A stretch of DNA of 64,000 nucleotides. Source: Natrinema sp. DC36. GTDB taxonomy: Archaea; Halobacteriota; Halobacteria; Halobacteriales; Natrialbaceae. The position numbers were made by a program, and so were the translations under genes. A model generated the notes under the pieces. It made no database searches. It was given only the letters and a program-made list of their open reading frames with translations, and had not been told where the DNA came from. Shown here piece by piece: positions 50,612-58,203 of the stretch. The stretch is taken from NCBI RefSeq assembly GCF_020405225.1, contig NZ_CP084476.1, positions 1 to 64,000 of the forward strand, read 5' to 3'. Numbering within the stretch: the stretch's first letter is position 1; each line of letters begins with the position of its first letter.

Positions 50612-51102
50612 CGATCCTCGCCGATCCGTCGTTCGTCGTCGTGAACGGCGATGCTGGCGCGGAAGTTCGCCGGTTCGCCGTCGAAGACGCCCTTCGGAAT
50701 AACGGCGAGTCCGTCGGTTGGCGTGAGCGCAGCGTACTCAACGCGGCCCCACTCGCCGGCCGGCCGCTCGCCCTTGCCGTCGGGGTTCGAGTGTGGCACC
50801 GAGAGGGCCGCGGCGTCGGTTTCGACGACCGCGGCCTGATAGATCCGGTCGACGGCCTCGCCGGTCTCGGGGTCGCGGTAGAGAACGATCAGTCGGTGGC
50901 GCTCGCGAACGCCGCCGATCGCGGCGCTGTCGCGTTTGGTCTCGTATTCGTAGCAGGCCTTTTCGGCGTAAAATCGGGTGTAACCCTCGAGATCGTGCTC
51001 GTGGGTTCCGTGTCCGGCCCAATTGGCCGGGACGGGTTCGATGTGTCGGTCGGGTTGGTTGCGGGCGGTACGTTTATCGGTTCGCGTCTCAGATTGGCTC
51101 AT
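50608..51102 (-). CDS. Unknown protein (164 aa)
   Basis: The chain is acidic, alpha/beta (RHRLIVLYRDPETGEAVDRIYQAAVVE) with no Cys pairs. Coupled to the zinc protein downstream. An inverted repeat CGGTACAC...GTGTACCG lies about 95 bp upstream (51196-51219). Confidence 0.6.
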   Translation of the reverse strand: MSQSETRTDKRTARNQPDRHIEPVPANWAGHGTHEHDLEGYTRFYAEKACYEYETKRDSAAIGGVRERHRLIVLYRDPETGEAVDRIYQAAVVETDAAALSVPHSNPDGKGERPAGEWGRVEYAALTPTDGLAVIPKGVFDGEPANFRASIAVHDDERRIGEDR

Positions 51103-51195
51103 AGCTTTCTGCGCTCCAGAAAGCGTTGGTCGCGTGCTAGAACACGCGGCCGGGATTCCTCCCGACGGATCAACGCTTTCTAGTTACTTCTCTAG

Positions 51196-51219
51196 CGGTA
51201 CACCCCCATAAGTGTACCG
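51196..51219. promoter_or_regulatory. GGTACAC inverted repeat
   Basis: CGGTACAC (51196-51203) and GTGTACCG (51212-51219) are perfect 8-bp arms with an 8-nt spacer. They lie in the 311-bp gap before the 51102 gene; the rest of the gap shows no open frame of note. Likely an operator. Confidence 0.45.
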
Positions 51220-51413
51220 GACTATTCGGATTTCTTACTATGGTCGAAGGCCACCCCGGGTATCGTTTATCTTGTCCACTTGCCAGAACACGTACTGTTT
51301 TCACGGACCCGAATAGCGCCCCCTCGAGTACGTTCGATTACAGCCCGACAGTCGCCTCGAGAACAGGTCGATAGACGGGCCTACCCCAGACTACGCGCAC
51401 GAACGAACGGTCC

Positions 51414-51956
51414 CTACTCCCGTGTTGCCAGTCCCGCGGCCTCGAGCGCCTTGTCCCACGTCCCCCAGCGTCGGAGATACGGCGTGATCGATCGCTCGCC
51501 CCGATCGTTCATTTCGGACTGTGACGGCGGTCGTCCGAGTTCGACGGCGAGATCGCGCACGGCCTCGAGTAGTTCATCCTCGTCGATGCGCCGGCCCGGC
51601 CGCACGTCCTCGGGATTCAACCCGGCTTGCTCGCGAGCGTCGAACCATGATTCGAAGCGCCGGAAATAGGTCGCCGGATTGTACTCGCCGTGGGCTGCCA
51701 CGTCGTCGGCCAACACCGGCTGGCCGTGCTCCTCTGCGAGGCGCTGCAACTCCGCGAGTAACTCCTCCTCGGAGACGTACTCGTGATTTGTCCCTAACCC
51801 GGCCGCTTTCAGTGCGTCGTTCCACGACCCCCAGCGCGTGTAGTAGGGCGTACTCGAGTGTGGTCCCTGCTCGTTCATTTCGGAACGCGTCGGTGTCTTT
51901 CGCAGCTCGTCGGCGAACGCACGCAGATCCTCGAGATAGTCCTCGTCGCTCGGCAT
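51414..51956 (-). CDS. Three tandem homing-endonuclease-associated repeats, no nuclease
   Basis: The 180-aa product consists of three about 55-residue repeats (LRAFADELRKTPTRSEMNEQG...WGSWNDALKAAGL, and two more), the DNA-binding repeat found in homing proteins such as the one at 44535-45776. No HNH, GIY-YIG or other catalytic motif is present. It could be a repressor or a decayed homing protein. The upstream gene starts at its first base. Confidence 0.8.
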   Translation of the reverse strand: MPSDEDYLEDLRAFADELRKTPTRSEMNEQGPHSSTPYYTRWGSWNDALKAAGLGTNHEYVSEEELLAELQRLAEEHGQPVLADDVAAHGEYNPATYFRRFESWFDAREQAGLNPEDVRPGRRIDEDELLEAVRDLAVELGRPPSQSEMNDRGERSITPYLRRWGTWDKALEAAGLATRE

Positions 51957-52750
51957 TAGTGTTCGATTCCCAACTCAGTGACAAAGTAGTCGTCGACACT
52001 CACCGCGTCCTCGTGTACGTCGGCCTCTGCCCCCAGCGTCTGGAAAAAGGTCGCGAGGCTTCGGCGGTAGCGATCCGAGCGGTTTTCGTGATCGATTAAC
52101 CACCGGTCGTTGAACTCCCAGAACTGGGCTCGGTTCTCGAGATAGATGCGCGCGAACTCGCGTTGGGCGTCCGTCGAAACGTCCATGAGGTACTGTGGGG
52201 CGATGTCTCGCGTGTCGTCGTCAGTCGGTGCCTCGAGACAAGTGAGTAGTCGCCCGAGAACCGCGCCGTCGTCGCGGACCGTCAGTTCGGTACTTCGGTG
52301 CGTGTCGTCTGAGCGATGTTCCATCGACTCGAGGTCGAGATCGGCGAGCACGGCGTCGAAGCGCTCGCGGTCGGTCTCGGAGTTGATGCGCACGTAGGGG
52401 CTGTAGGTATCGGGTTTGACCGTCCCGCGCGAACAGACCCACGCGACGAGTCGGTTGATCGGTCCGAACGTCTCGCTGTCTTCGGTGAGTGGAATCCACC
52501 CACGCGTTTCGGCGGTCTGAATTCCGCGCACTGGGTGGGGGATCGCCCCGTCGTCAATCCACGGTCGGATGCGACCGCGCGGGAGCGACAGCGCCGACGC
52601 GACACGGCCAGCGCTCGCGTTTGGATTCCGACCAGTGTACTCGAGGACGCGCTGGTAGTCTTCGACGATCTCCCACGAGTCCTCGTATGCCTGCGAATTG
52701 TAGGTGCGCGCGAGCGCGGTCGGTGTGGCGAGAACCGGTGGGCTAGACAT
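51956..52750 (-). CDS. HTH-containing protein of homing-like layout (264 aa)
   Basis: ATG 52750 gives MSSPPVL. Residues about 28-75 contain a helix-turn-helix-like stretch (ASAGRVASALSLPRGRIRPWIDDG). The C-terminal 180 residues resemble a LAGLIDADG-type fold in rhythm (two-fold helices DGAVLGRLLTCLEA and DRYRRSLATFFQTLG), but no intact catalytic dodecapeptide is seen. A regulator is more likely. It overlaps the HEA-repeat gene by one base. Confidence 0.5.
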   Translation of the reverse strand: MSSPPVLATPTALARTYNSQAYEDSWEIVEDYQRVLEYTGRNPNASAGRVASALSLPRGRIRPWIDDGAIPHPVRGIQTAETRGWIPLTEDSETFGPINRLVAWVCSRGTVKPDTYSPYVRINSETDRERFDAVLADLDLESMEHRSDDTHRSTELTVRDDGAVLGRLLTCLEAPTDDDTRDIAPQYLMDVSTDAQREFARIYLENRAQFWEFNDRWLIDHENRSDRYRRSLATFFQTLGAEADVHEDAVSVDDYFVTELGIEH

Positions 52751-53012
52751 AGGTGGTGGTTCGGCGGGTTCCGTATAACGATTGTCACCGATTCCGGCTG
52801 TTTGTGGAATCGCCAGACTGCGGTGCTTCAAGGGTGCGCTGTAGGGGTTCTGTCAGACGCTGCTTATCAATTTTGAAACCGTCCAGTGCGTTCGAATTCT
52901 TAACTATCAAGTAAGTATATACGGGTCGGGTGGCGTGGCTCTGTTAGCATCGGTAAGACGGCTCGAGAAAGCGGGGACGCAAGGATGGTTCCATTCCCCC
53001 TTGGTCCGCACC

Positions 53013-53050
53013 CCTCCGTTCACGGAGGATGACAAAAAGCTTTCTCACCG
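53013..53050 (+). promoter_or_regulatory. Hairpin and promoter upstream of pilin gene 2
   Basis: CCTCCGT-TC-ACGGAGG (53013-53028) is a perfect 7-bp hairpin, directly followed by GACAAAAAGCTTTCTC (53031-53046), an AT-rich TATA-like region about 30 nt before ATG 53075. The hairpin could terminate read-through or act as an operator. The rest of the 52751-53074 gap shows nothing clear. Confidence 0.45.
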
Positions 53051-53074
53051 TTCAAACGTCGATGCGTAGAAACA

Positions 53075-53623
53075 ATGATGGACGGAAAATCAATTCGGAA
53101 GAAGCTGATTGGATCGGACGATGAACGCGCCGTGTCACCTGTCATAGGTGTCATACTTATGGTAGCTATTACTGTTATTCTTGCAGCCGTGATTGCAGCT
53201 ATGGTCATGGGTATGGGTGATGATATGGGTAATGCAGCGCCGACACTCGATGCGGATGTGAGTGCTAATTCAGATTATAATTCGGGCGATAGTAACGCTG
53301 ATGAAATAGCATACATCTCGCACAAGTCCGGAGATACTATCTCAAATGGAGATATTCTCGTTAACATTCGGACACCAGATGGGAAATCGATCGCGTCATT
53401 AGGTGCTGGTGAGGAATCCAGTGACATTACGAATAGTACAACCATCAAGGTCACAACGAATAATGACTTTGATGCAGGCTCTACAATAACCATCGAAGAA
53501 TCGACAATGGGGAGTAGTTCGTACTTAGACGGTTCGGACCTCGAAAACGGCAAGACGGTCAAAGTCCAGCTTGTCGATACCGAGACCGACACAACGGTTG
53601 TCGATAGCGAAATCGAACTGTAA
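53075..53623 (+). CDS. Archaeal type IV pilin-like protein 2
   Basis: The 182-aa product has a basic leader (KSIRKKLIG), then ERAVSPVIGVILMVAITVIL, the class III signal and hydrophobic helix of haloarchaeal pilins. The headgroup (about 50-182) is beta-rich, Asp/Ser/Thr-rich and probably glycosylated. GC is lower than in neighbours, suggesting separate acquisition. ATG 53075 or 53078 starts it. It is not linked to a pilus assembly ATPase here, so it would depend on host machinery. Confidence 0.85.
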   Translation: MMDGKSIRKKLIGSDDERAVSPVIGVILMVAITVILAAVIAAMVMGMGDDMGNAAPTLDADVSANSDYNSGDSNADEIAYISHKSGDTISNGDILVNIRTPDGKSIASLGAGEESSDITNSTTIKVTTNNDFDAGSTITIEESTMGSSSYLDGSDLENGKTVKVQLVDTETDTTVVDSEIEL

Positions 53624-53675
53624 ACGCGACTGTAGCCGCCACACCTATTTTATTCGGCGCTGTGCCACTTCGATA

Positions 53676-54041
53676 ATGAGTGTTCACTCCGCGGATCGGT
53701 ATCTCGAGTACGTTCCCTCGATCTCGACGACTCTGGGTGTCTGGCTACTTGCTGTGGCCCTGTTCGGAATCGGAGACACAGCCACGACCATGTATTTCCT
53801 TAGCACGAGCGTTGCCACCGAAGGCAACCCACTCGTCGCACCCGCGCTCGAGGCCGTCGGACTCTGGATACTGATTCCGTGGAAGACCGCGGCGATCGGG
53901 CTGTTCTACGGCCTGTATCGACTCGTGCCCGACGACATGGCGATCGGCGTCCCGATCGGGCTCGCACTGCTCGGCGCTGCGCTCACGGTCTGGAATGTCT
54001 CCGGTGCGATGATCGGTCAGAATCCGCTGCCGATATTCTAA
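53676..54041 (+). CDS. DUF5658-like membrane protein (121 aa)
   Basis: Four hydrophobic helices at about 17-37, 55-77, 80-92 and 97-116. The pattern GDTATTMYFL...EGNPL (about 33-53) is the signature of the haloarchaeal DUF5658 membrane family. Function unknown. ATG 53676 is used. Confidence 0.65.
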   Translation: MSVHSADRYLEYVPSISTTLGVWLLAVALFGIGDTATTMYFLSTSVATEGNPLVAPALEAVGLWILIPWKTAAIGLFYGLYRLVPDDMAIGVPIGLALLGAALTVWNVSGAMIGQNPLPIF

Positions 54042-54109
54042 GGATTAGAAACGGCGGTGCAGAGAGGTTGATGACTAGTATGAGCCCGGCCGTGTAGCCA
54101 TATTATCCC

Positions 54110-54542
54110 ACACGTGAGATTCAGTTCAGACGAGAAGGGACTAGTCCTCTCAGTAGCTGTGACGCCCACAACACCCTGAAAATACAGATTACTATGGTAC
54201 TCGAAATGTACGTTCTCTTAGAAATTAAACTATAGTAATACTTTTTGTGCCACATGGCATATCCGTCCACGTAGGCAGACGCACTTCAACACCACAGCCT
54301 ACACCCAACCCGATGAAATCAGAAGATCTGGCCGCGAGGACGGCCAGGTTATTCGTCGTGCGGTTCGGCTGACGGTGCGGCGATCGCAATGGCGATGAGC
54401 ACGGAACCGCCCTGTCCCCACAGGCCTGCTCCCGCCATTACGAGCGCCGATTTCACTTCAGGTGACACGTGAGATAGTCACCTCTACTGCTGTCGTTGTT
54501 TTACCACGCAGCGCAGCGTGCGTGAGGTGGTCAAAAGACCAC
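54110..54542. other. Candidate Orc1-linked origin region
   Basis: The 624-bp gap before the orc1 gene holds two copies of ACACGTGAGAT (54110-54120 and 54465-54475), an AT-rich tract (about 54175-54250) and two inverted repeats (CACGCA...TGCGTG at about 54504-54523 and GTGGTC-AAAA-GACCAC at 54527-54542). Repeats plus an AT-rich unwinding tract next to an Orc1/Cdc6 gene are the usual layout of an archaeal origin. No canonical ORB is recognised, so the assignment is tentative. Confidence 0.45.
54349..54468 (-). CDS. 39-aa membrane microprotein
   Basis: GTG 54468 to TAA 54349. The sequence has a hydrophobic Gly/Ala-rich helix (about 7-31, LVMAGAGLWGQGGSVLIAIA) and an acidic end (AEPHDE). Composition supports a real microprotein, but it lies inside the candidate origin region. 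Confidence is limited. Confidence 0.4.
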   Translation of the reverse strand: MSPEVKSALVMAGAGLWGQGGSVLIAIAIAAPSAEPHDE

Positions 54543-54665
54543 AACACTTCCACTTCGCGGCGACGGCAAAAGGATAGCGGATCAGTCAGCTTGAGAACTT
54601 GAACTATCGGAACTTTCGGAAGCCGGGCCGCGACTACTATACCCCCGTCGCCTGAACACTCTGCC

Positions 54666-55703
54666 ATGATTACGGATTACGCGGTTCTCATGACCGACGT
54701 CCAACCTGACCGCGAGGTGATTATGGCCCGTGACGGTGAGTTGGACCACCTCTCTGCTGTCCTCGAGCCGGTCACCCACGGCGTCGCGCCGAACGGCGCG
54801 TTCATCTACGGCCCGTCGGGGGCGGGCAAGACGTGTGCCGTCCGCTGTGTGACCTCGGAACTCCCGCGGTCGATCTACGTCAACTGTCTCTCCTCGCACG
54901 CGCGCCGGTCAGTCCTGAATCGCGTCCTCGAAGGGCTTGGCGACGGCTCGGTGCTCGAGCGCCGGTCGGTCTCGACCGATGATTTGGCGGCCCTGGTTCG
55001 CGAGGCCGTCGACGGCCCCACGGTGATCGTCCTCGACGAGGCCGACCAACTGGATGATCTGACCGTGCTCCACGAGTTGTACGCGATCGGCGAGCTGGCA
55101 CTCATCCTGATTTCGAACGAGCCATGGCCCGCGTTCGACCTCGAGCGCTTCGATAAGGAATCGACGCGCCTGGACTCGCGCATCGGGACGCTCGAGAATA
55201 TCGAGTTCAAGAGCTATACCGACGACGAACTGGTTTCGATTCTCGAAAAACGCGCGAGCGTCGGTGTCGAACCCGGCGTGATCGAATCCGACGAACTCGA
55301 GTATATCGCCCGGTGTTCGGAGTCCGACGCTCGCGACGCGATCGCGCTCTTGTACTACAGCGTTCGGAACACCGCCAACGGCGCGGCCGACCGTGTCACG
55401 CGCGCGGTGATCGACGATTCGAAACCCGACGCCGACGAGCACGTAGTTCGTTCCCGGCTGTCGGACCTTTCTCGAGACCAGCGGCTCACGCTCGAGGCTA
55501 TGGCGTCGGTCGGGCCGGCGACGAGTGGTGCGGTGTACGAGACCTACTGTGAGCGTGCCGACGACCCGTGCCACGATCGGACGGTCCGCGGGTGGCTCCC
55601 GAAATTCAAGCGCTACGGGTTGATCGAGAAATCAGGGCCGGAACACGAGCCGATGTATGAAGTGCGGGAGACCGTGACCGACGAACTTGGGCTTGTGGTG
55701 TGA
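54666..55703 (+). CDS. orc1: Orc1/Cdc6-type replication initiator
   Basis: The 345-aa product has Walker A GPSGAGKT (49-56), Walker B VIVLDEAD (120-127), a sensor-1 segment (ALILISNEP, about 147-155) and the Orc1-type SRI/DSRIG arginine region (about 168-178). A C-terminal winged helix (QRLTLEAMASVGPATSGAVYETY, about 275-297) should bind origin DNA. It is shorter than chromosomal Orc1 (about 400 aa) and typical of plasmid paralogs. A TATA-like ACTACTATACC at about 54633-54643 gives a leaderless or short-leader mRNA. It initiates replication by loading the replicative helicase. Confidence 0.9.
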   Translation: MITDYAVLMTDVQPDREVIMARDGELDHLSAVLEPVTHGVAPNGAFIYGPSGAGKTCAVRCVTSELPRSIYVNCLSSHARRSVLNRVLEGLGDGSVLERRSVSTDDLAALVREAVDGPTVIVLDEADQLDDLTVLHELYAIGELALILISNEPWPAFDLERFDKESTRLDSRIGTLENIEFKSYTDDELVSILEKRASVGVEPGVIESDELEYIARCSESDARDAIALLYYSVRNTANGAADRVTRAVIDDSKPDADEHVVRSRLSDLSRDQRLTLEAMASVGPATSGAVYETYCERADDPCHDRTVRGWLPKFKRYGLIEKSGPEHEPMYEVRETVTDELGLVV

Positions 55704-56006
55704 AAGGCGGTTAGGGTTGTCTACGTCGGAGGTGTTTTCTAGGGCGCTTGCGTCTGGTCCATCTAGGAAAATCTGCAAAACCGTTACCCTTTTATAATTT
55801 TACGACGTGCCCTCTAGTAGTTCCTGACGACAGGTGGCTAGGGCGGAGGAAGCCTCTGAACGTTCACTCGTTCACGCTAATCTGTCCCGGCTTTCCCATG
55901 TTCTACACTCCAGAGAGAGTTCTCTATTCAGCTTGTGGATTGGTTCGATCAAACCCCCTATTCAGGGGAACCCCATGAGGGGTGATGTGTTGTGATACCC
56001 TTGTTC
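55704..56006. other. 303-bp intergenic region after orc1
   Basis: AT-rich stretches (TTTTATAATTTTACG near 55792) and G/C-block repeats (CCCCCTATTCAGGGG and CCCCATGAGGGG near 55954-55983) are present. They are possible initiator-binding or termination structures. No convincing gene is seen. Confidence 0.4.
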
Positions 56007-56150
56007 TTACAGCGCTGTTAACGCTACAGCCGCGAACAAGGTAACGACCTCTCTTGTGAGCCGAACAGCCTGCGTCGCGACGCGGAGGCGTCGTTCTGCA
56101 ACCTCCAACCGGTCTGCTTCACGCTCGGCTCGGTTTCGTTTCGGTCCCAT
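56007..56150 (-). CDS. 47-aa amphipathic/hydrophobic microprotein
   Basis: ATG 56150 to TAA 56007. The N-terminal 33 residues form a highly charged helix (RNRAEREADRLEVAERRLRV); the last 12 are hydrophobic (VTLFAAVALTAL), like a tail anchor. The regular heptads and clean composition favour coding. Function unknown. Confidence 0.45.
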   Translation of the reverse strand: MGPKRNRAEREADRLEVAERRLRVATQAVRLTREVVTLFAAVALTAL

Positions 56151-56314
56151 GTTCGTTCGCCGAGCGCGTTATCACTCGTTCCTGACGAGGGTGACTAACG
56201 CCCGGCAATATTCTGTTCGGATGGGTACTTTAAAAAGAATTGTTCTGAGAAATGGTGGACTGCGTCAGAATCGGCCATATCTGAAGGGTTCCGATGTTTC
56301 GCTTGTCCCCGGCC

Positions 56315-56602
56315 CTACTCGCCGAGCAGCTCCCCGACGTACTGATTTTCCCAGTCCCGGCGCGCTTCGATCTCGCGGCGACCGCGAGCGGTGATCGTGT
56401 AGTAGTTCGTTCGGCGGTCGGCTTCGCCCTTTTCGACGAGGCCCTTATCGACGACCGTATCCAGATTTGGATAGAGCCGCCCGTGATGGATTTCCTTCTC
56501 GTAGTACTCTTCGAGTTCGTCTTTGATCGCGAGGCCGTGGGGTTCGTCTTGGCCGGCGATCGTGTAGAGAAGGTCGCGCTGGAAGCCTGTTAAATCGTAC
56601 AT
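56315..56602 (-). CDS. PadR-family winged-helix regulator
   Basis: The 95-aa product matches PadR-like regulators: LTGFQRDLLYTIAG, then EPHGLAIKDELEEYY (recognition region) and GRLYPNLDTVVDKGLVEKGEADRRTNYYTITARG, the winged-helix hairpin. A TATA-like CTTATACC lies about 25-35 nt upstream on the leftward strand. It probably controls genes of this element or of the host. Confidence 0.8.
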   Translation of the reverse strand: MYDLTGFQRDLLYTIAGQDEPHGLAIKDELEEYYEKEIHHGRLYPNLDTVVDKGLVEKGEADRRTNYYTITARGRREIEARRDWENQYVGELLGE

Positions 56603-56690
56603 ATCTGTTCTGTGTTCTATCAGGGTATAAGAGTGTCGAGAACAGGATACGGAGTGCTTACCGACAGTGATATGTGTTGGGGAAAAGGTG

Positions 56691-56975
56691 TCAGTTCTCG
56701 TCGTCTTCTAACTCGCTCGCGTCGAGTTCTTCTGCGAGATACTTTCGGCCCTTGTCCGATATCGCGTACCAGCCACTATCCCCATTCACCTTTTTTACAA
56801 GGCCTTTCTCGTGGAGTTGTTTCAGGCGTCGGTTAATCGTCCGATATGAAATTCCGATCCCTTCGCGCTCGAGATTGATATCCAGGCCGCGCGGTGATAG
56901 CGCCACGTCACGCTCTTCGAGGTACTCTAGAATAGAGTCATCATTCCCAGTCATCCACGATACACGCGGGCGCAT
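56691..56975 (-). CDS. phiH1-repressor-like winged-helix protein
   Basis: The 94-aa product starts RPRVSWMTGNDDSILEYLEE, the characteristic opening of repressors related to phage phiH1, and continues with a winged helix (SYRTINRRLKQLHEKGLVKKV..., YAISDKGRKYL). Start 56975 is kept because family members begin with this SWMT segment; ATG 56954 is an alternative. Such repressors keep a mobile element in a silent state. Operator-like repeats lie upstream at 57070-57107. Confidence 0.75.
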   Translation of the reverse strand: MRPRVSWMTGNDDSILEYLEERDVALSPRGLDINLEREGIGISYRTINRRLKQLHEKGLVKKVNGDSGWYAISDKGRKYLAEELDASELEDDEN

Positions 56976-57069
56976 CTACCCGCCAATTCCCAGTTTCGGT
57001 CCTTAGTTCCATACGATACAATATCATTAGGCATAGTACAATGCTATTTCGCCTATAGTGTTGTAGCTT

Positions 57070-57107
57070 TTGGCATCGAATAGTGCCAAGGTTTATTATG
57101 AGGCACT
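57070..57107. promoter_or_regulatory. Repressor-like operators and rightward TATA
   Basis: TTGGCA (57070-57075) and TGCCAA (57084-57089) form a perfect inverted repeat. AGTGCC (57082-57087) and GGCACT (57102-57107) form a second, overlapping one. GGTTTATTATG (57090-57100) between them is a strong TATA-like box for rightward transcription from about 57125. No strong open frame follows until 57420, so the transcript may be an RNA. The 56976-57419 gap also contains the hairpin CCCACC-GACAG-GGTGGG (57319-57335). Confidence 0.5.
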
Positions 57108-57419
57108 TACAATGAGAGGGATGTCAGCAGTAGGGACTCACTGGCCGGGTAACCTGTCCGTAAAACGGAGCGGACGGGCGTGCTCATATCACGCCGTCCA
57201 GACGCCAACTGCTGGCGCAACACCATGATAGACGCGCCCCGCCCCCTAAACTATTCCGCCAATAAGACAGTTGCGCGCGACGCAACGTCTGCTTACGTGA
57301 GCGGTTCGTGCGCGAGCCCCCACCGACAGGGTGGGAGCGATAATCGCAAGCGGGCGTCGGGTGGAACGGGTGGAAATACCCCCGAATCTGCTTTAGTGGT
57401 GTCCAACGTCCACACTAGC

Positions 57420-57752
57420 ATGTCACTCACCGAATCCGAAACACAACAGACCGACACCCCCACCGAGACCACGCACCGAATCGATCTCCGCGAGCTGGGC
57501 GACAGCGGGCAACTGACCGTCGACCATTCGCCCGTGCCCGATTGCGAGGTCACGATCCGCGGCGACGTAACGTCGACGGGCGAGGTGCGCGTCACACTTT
57601 GCGAGACCACCTGGGTCGTCGACGTGGCGCTACGCAGCGGCGAACTCGAGGGCGTCTACGATGATGCCGGCCCGACGAGCAAGCCGGCGATCGTCCCCGA
57701 CTGGCTCGAAGCCGTGTGTGAGTGTGTCGGGGTTGAGGAGGTGGCGCTGTAG
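57420..57752 (+). CDS. Unknown acidic beta-rich protein (110 aa)
   Basis: A TATA-like CTTTAGTG (57391-57398) about 25 nt upstream of ATG 57420 predicts a leaderless transcript, which rules out the longer in-frame extension. The product has an acidic Thr-rich tail and beta strands (TVDHSPVPDCEVTIRGDV, EVRVTLCETTWVVDV). It lies just before the TTAGGG hairpin group. Function unknown. Confidence 0.6.
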   Translation: MSLTESETQQTDTPTETTHRIDLRELGDSGQLTVDHSPVPDCEVTIRGDVTSTGEVRVTLCETTWVVDVALRSGELEGVYDDAGPTSKPAIVPDWLEAVCECVGVEEVAL

Positions 57753-57780
57753 CGCCTATGTACTCGACAAGTATCGGGTC

Positions 57781-57872
57781 CCTGCTGTTAGGGCAGCAGG
57801 CGCAAGACAAGCCGGCGGCCGTTAGGGCGGTCGCCGGCCGGCCGGAAACGGCCACAGTGTTCCCCTGGAAAT
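57781..57872. repeat. TTAGGG-loop hairpin pair plus 16-bp motif, copy A
   Basis: Hairpin 1: CCTGCTG-TTAGGG-CAGCAGG (57781-57800). Hairpin 2: GCCGGCGGCCG-TTAGGG-CGGTCGCCGGC (57811-57838, 11 bp with one G-T pair). A GGCCG-GAAA-CGGCC hairpin follows (57840-57853), then GTGTTCCCCTGGAAAT (57857-57872). The loops are identical and the 16-mer recurs exactly at 63035-63050 after a third TTAGGG hairpin. It precedes the Rep-like gene by about 330 bp and is a candidate origin or Rep-binding element. The rest of the 57753-58203 gap shows no gene. Confidence 0.75.
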
Positions 57873-58203
57873 TGAATGCAAGGAACGTCTGACGCTGCGA
57901 CTAGATTTAAGGCGGGCGGATTCGTTCGTTTCGCATATGCACAGCTAAGGAAAATTGACCGCAGGGCGCAGGGCCGAGTCCGCGCCACCCAGAAGTTGGC
58001 TACTCTTGGGTTGGGCGTCTTTGGTCTTAAGCTTTCCCCCACGACGAGTGGCGACTCTCGCGTTTGCGAGACTACGTCTCGTCGCCGAGTGGTGAGTGGG
58101 CGCTCTGTGGTCGGAGTGCAGAATACATGAGTCCACAGTTCGCGCCCACCGGAGAGAGTGCCGTTTTCCATACGCAGATAGCCGTCAGTGCGGTGATTTT
58201 CCA

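Noticed and set aside
54458-54667. Leftward 69-aa frame upstream of orc1
   Set aside because: It crosses the candidate origin repeats, has no promoter or protein-like pattern, and overlaps the orc1 TATA region.
57180-57419. N-terminal extension of the 57420 gene
   Set aside because: A TATA box at 57391-57398 places the transcript start at 57420, and the extension has non-coding composition.
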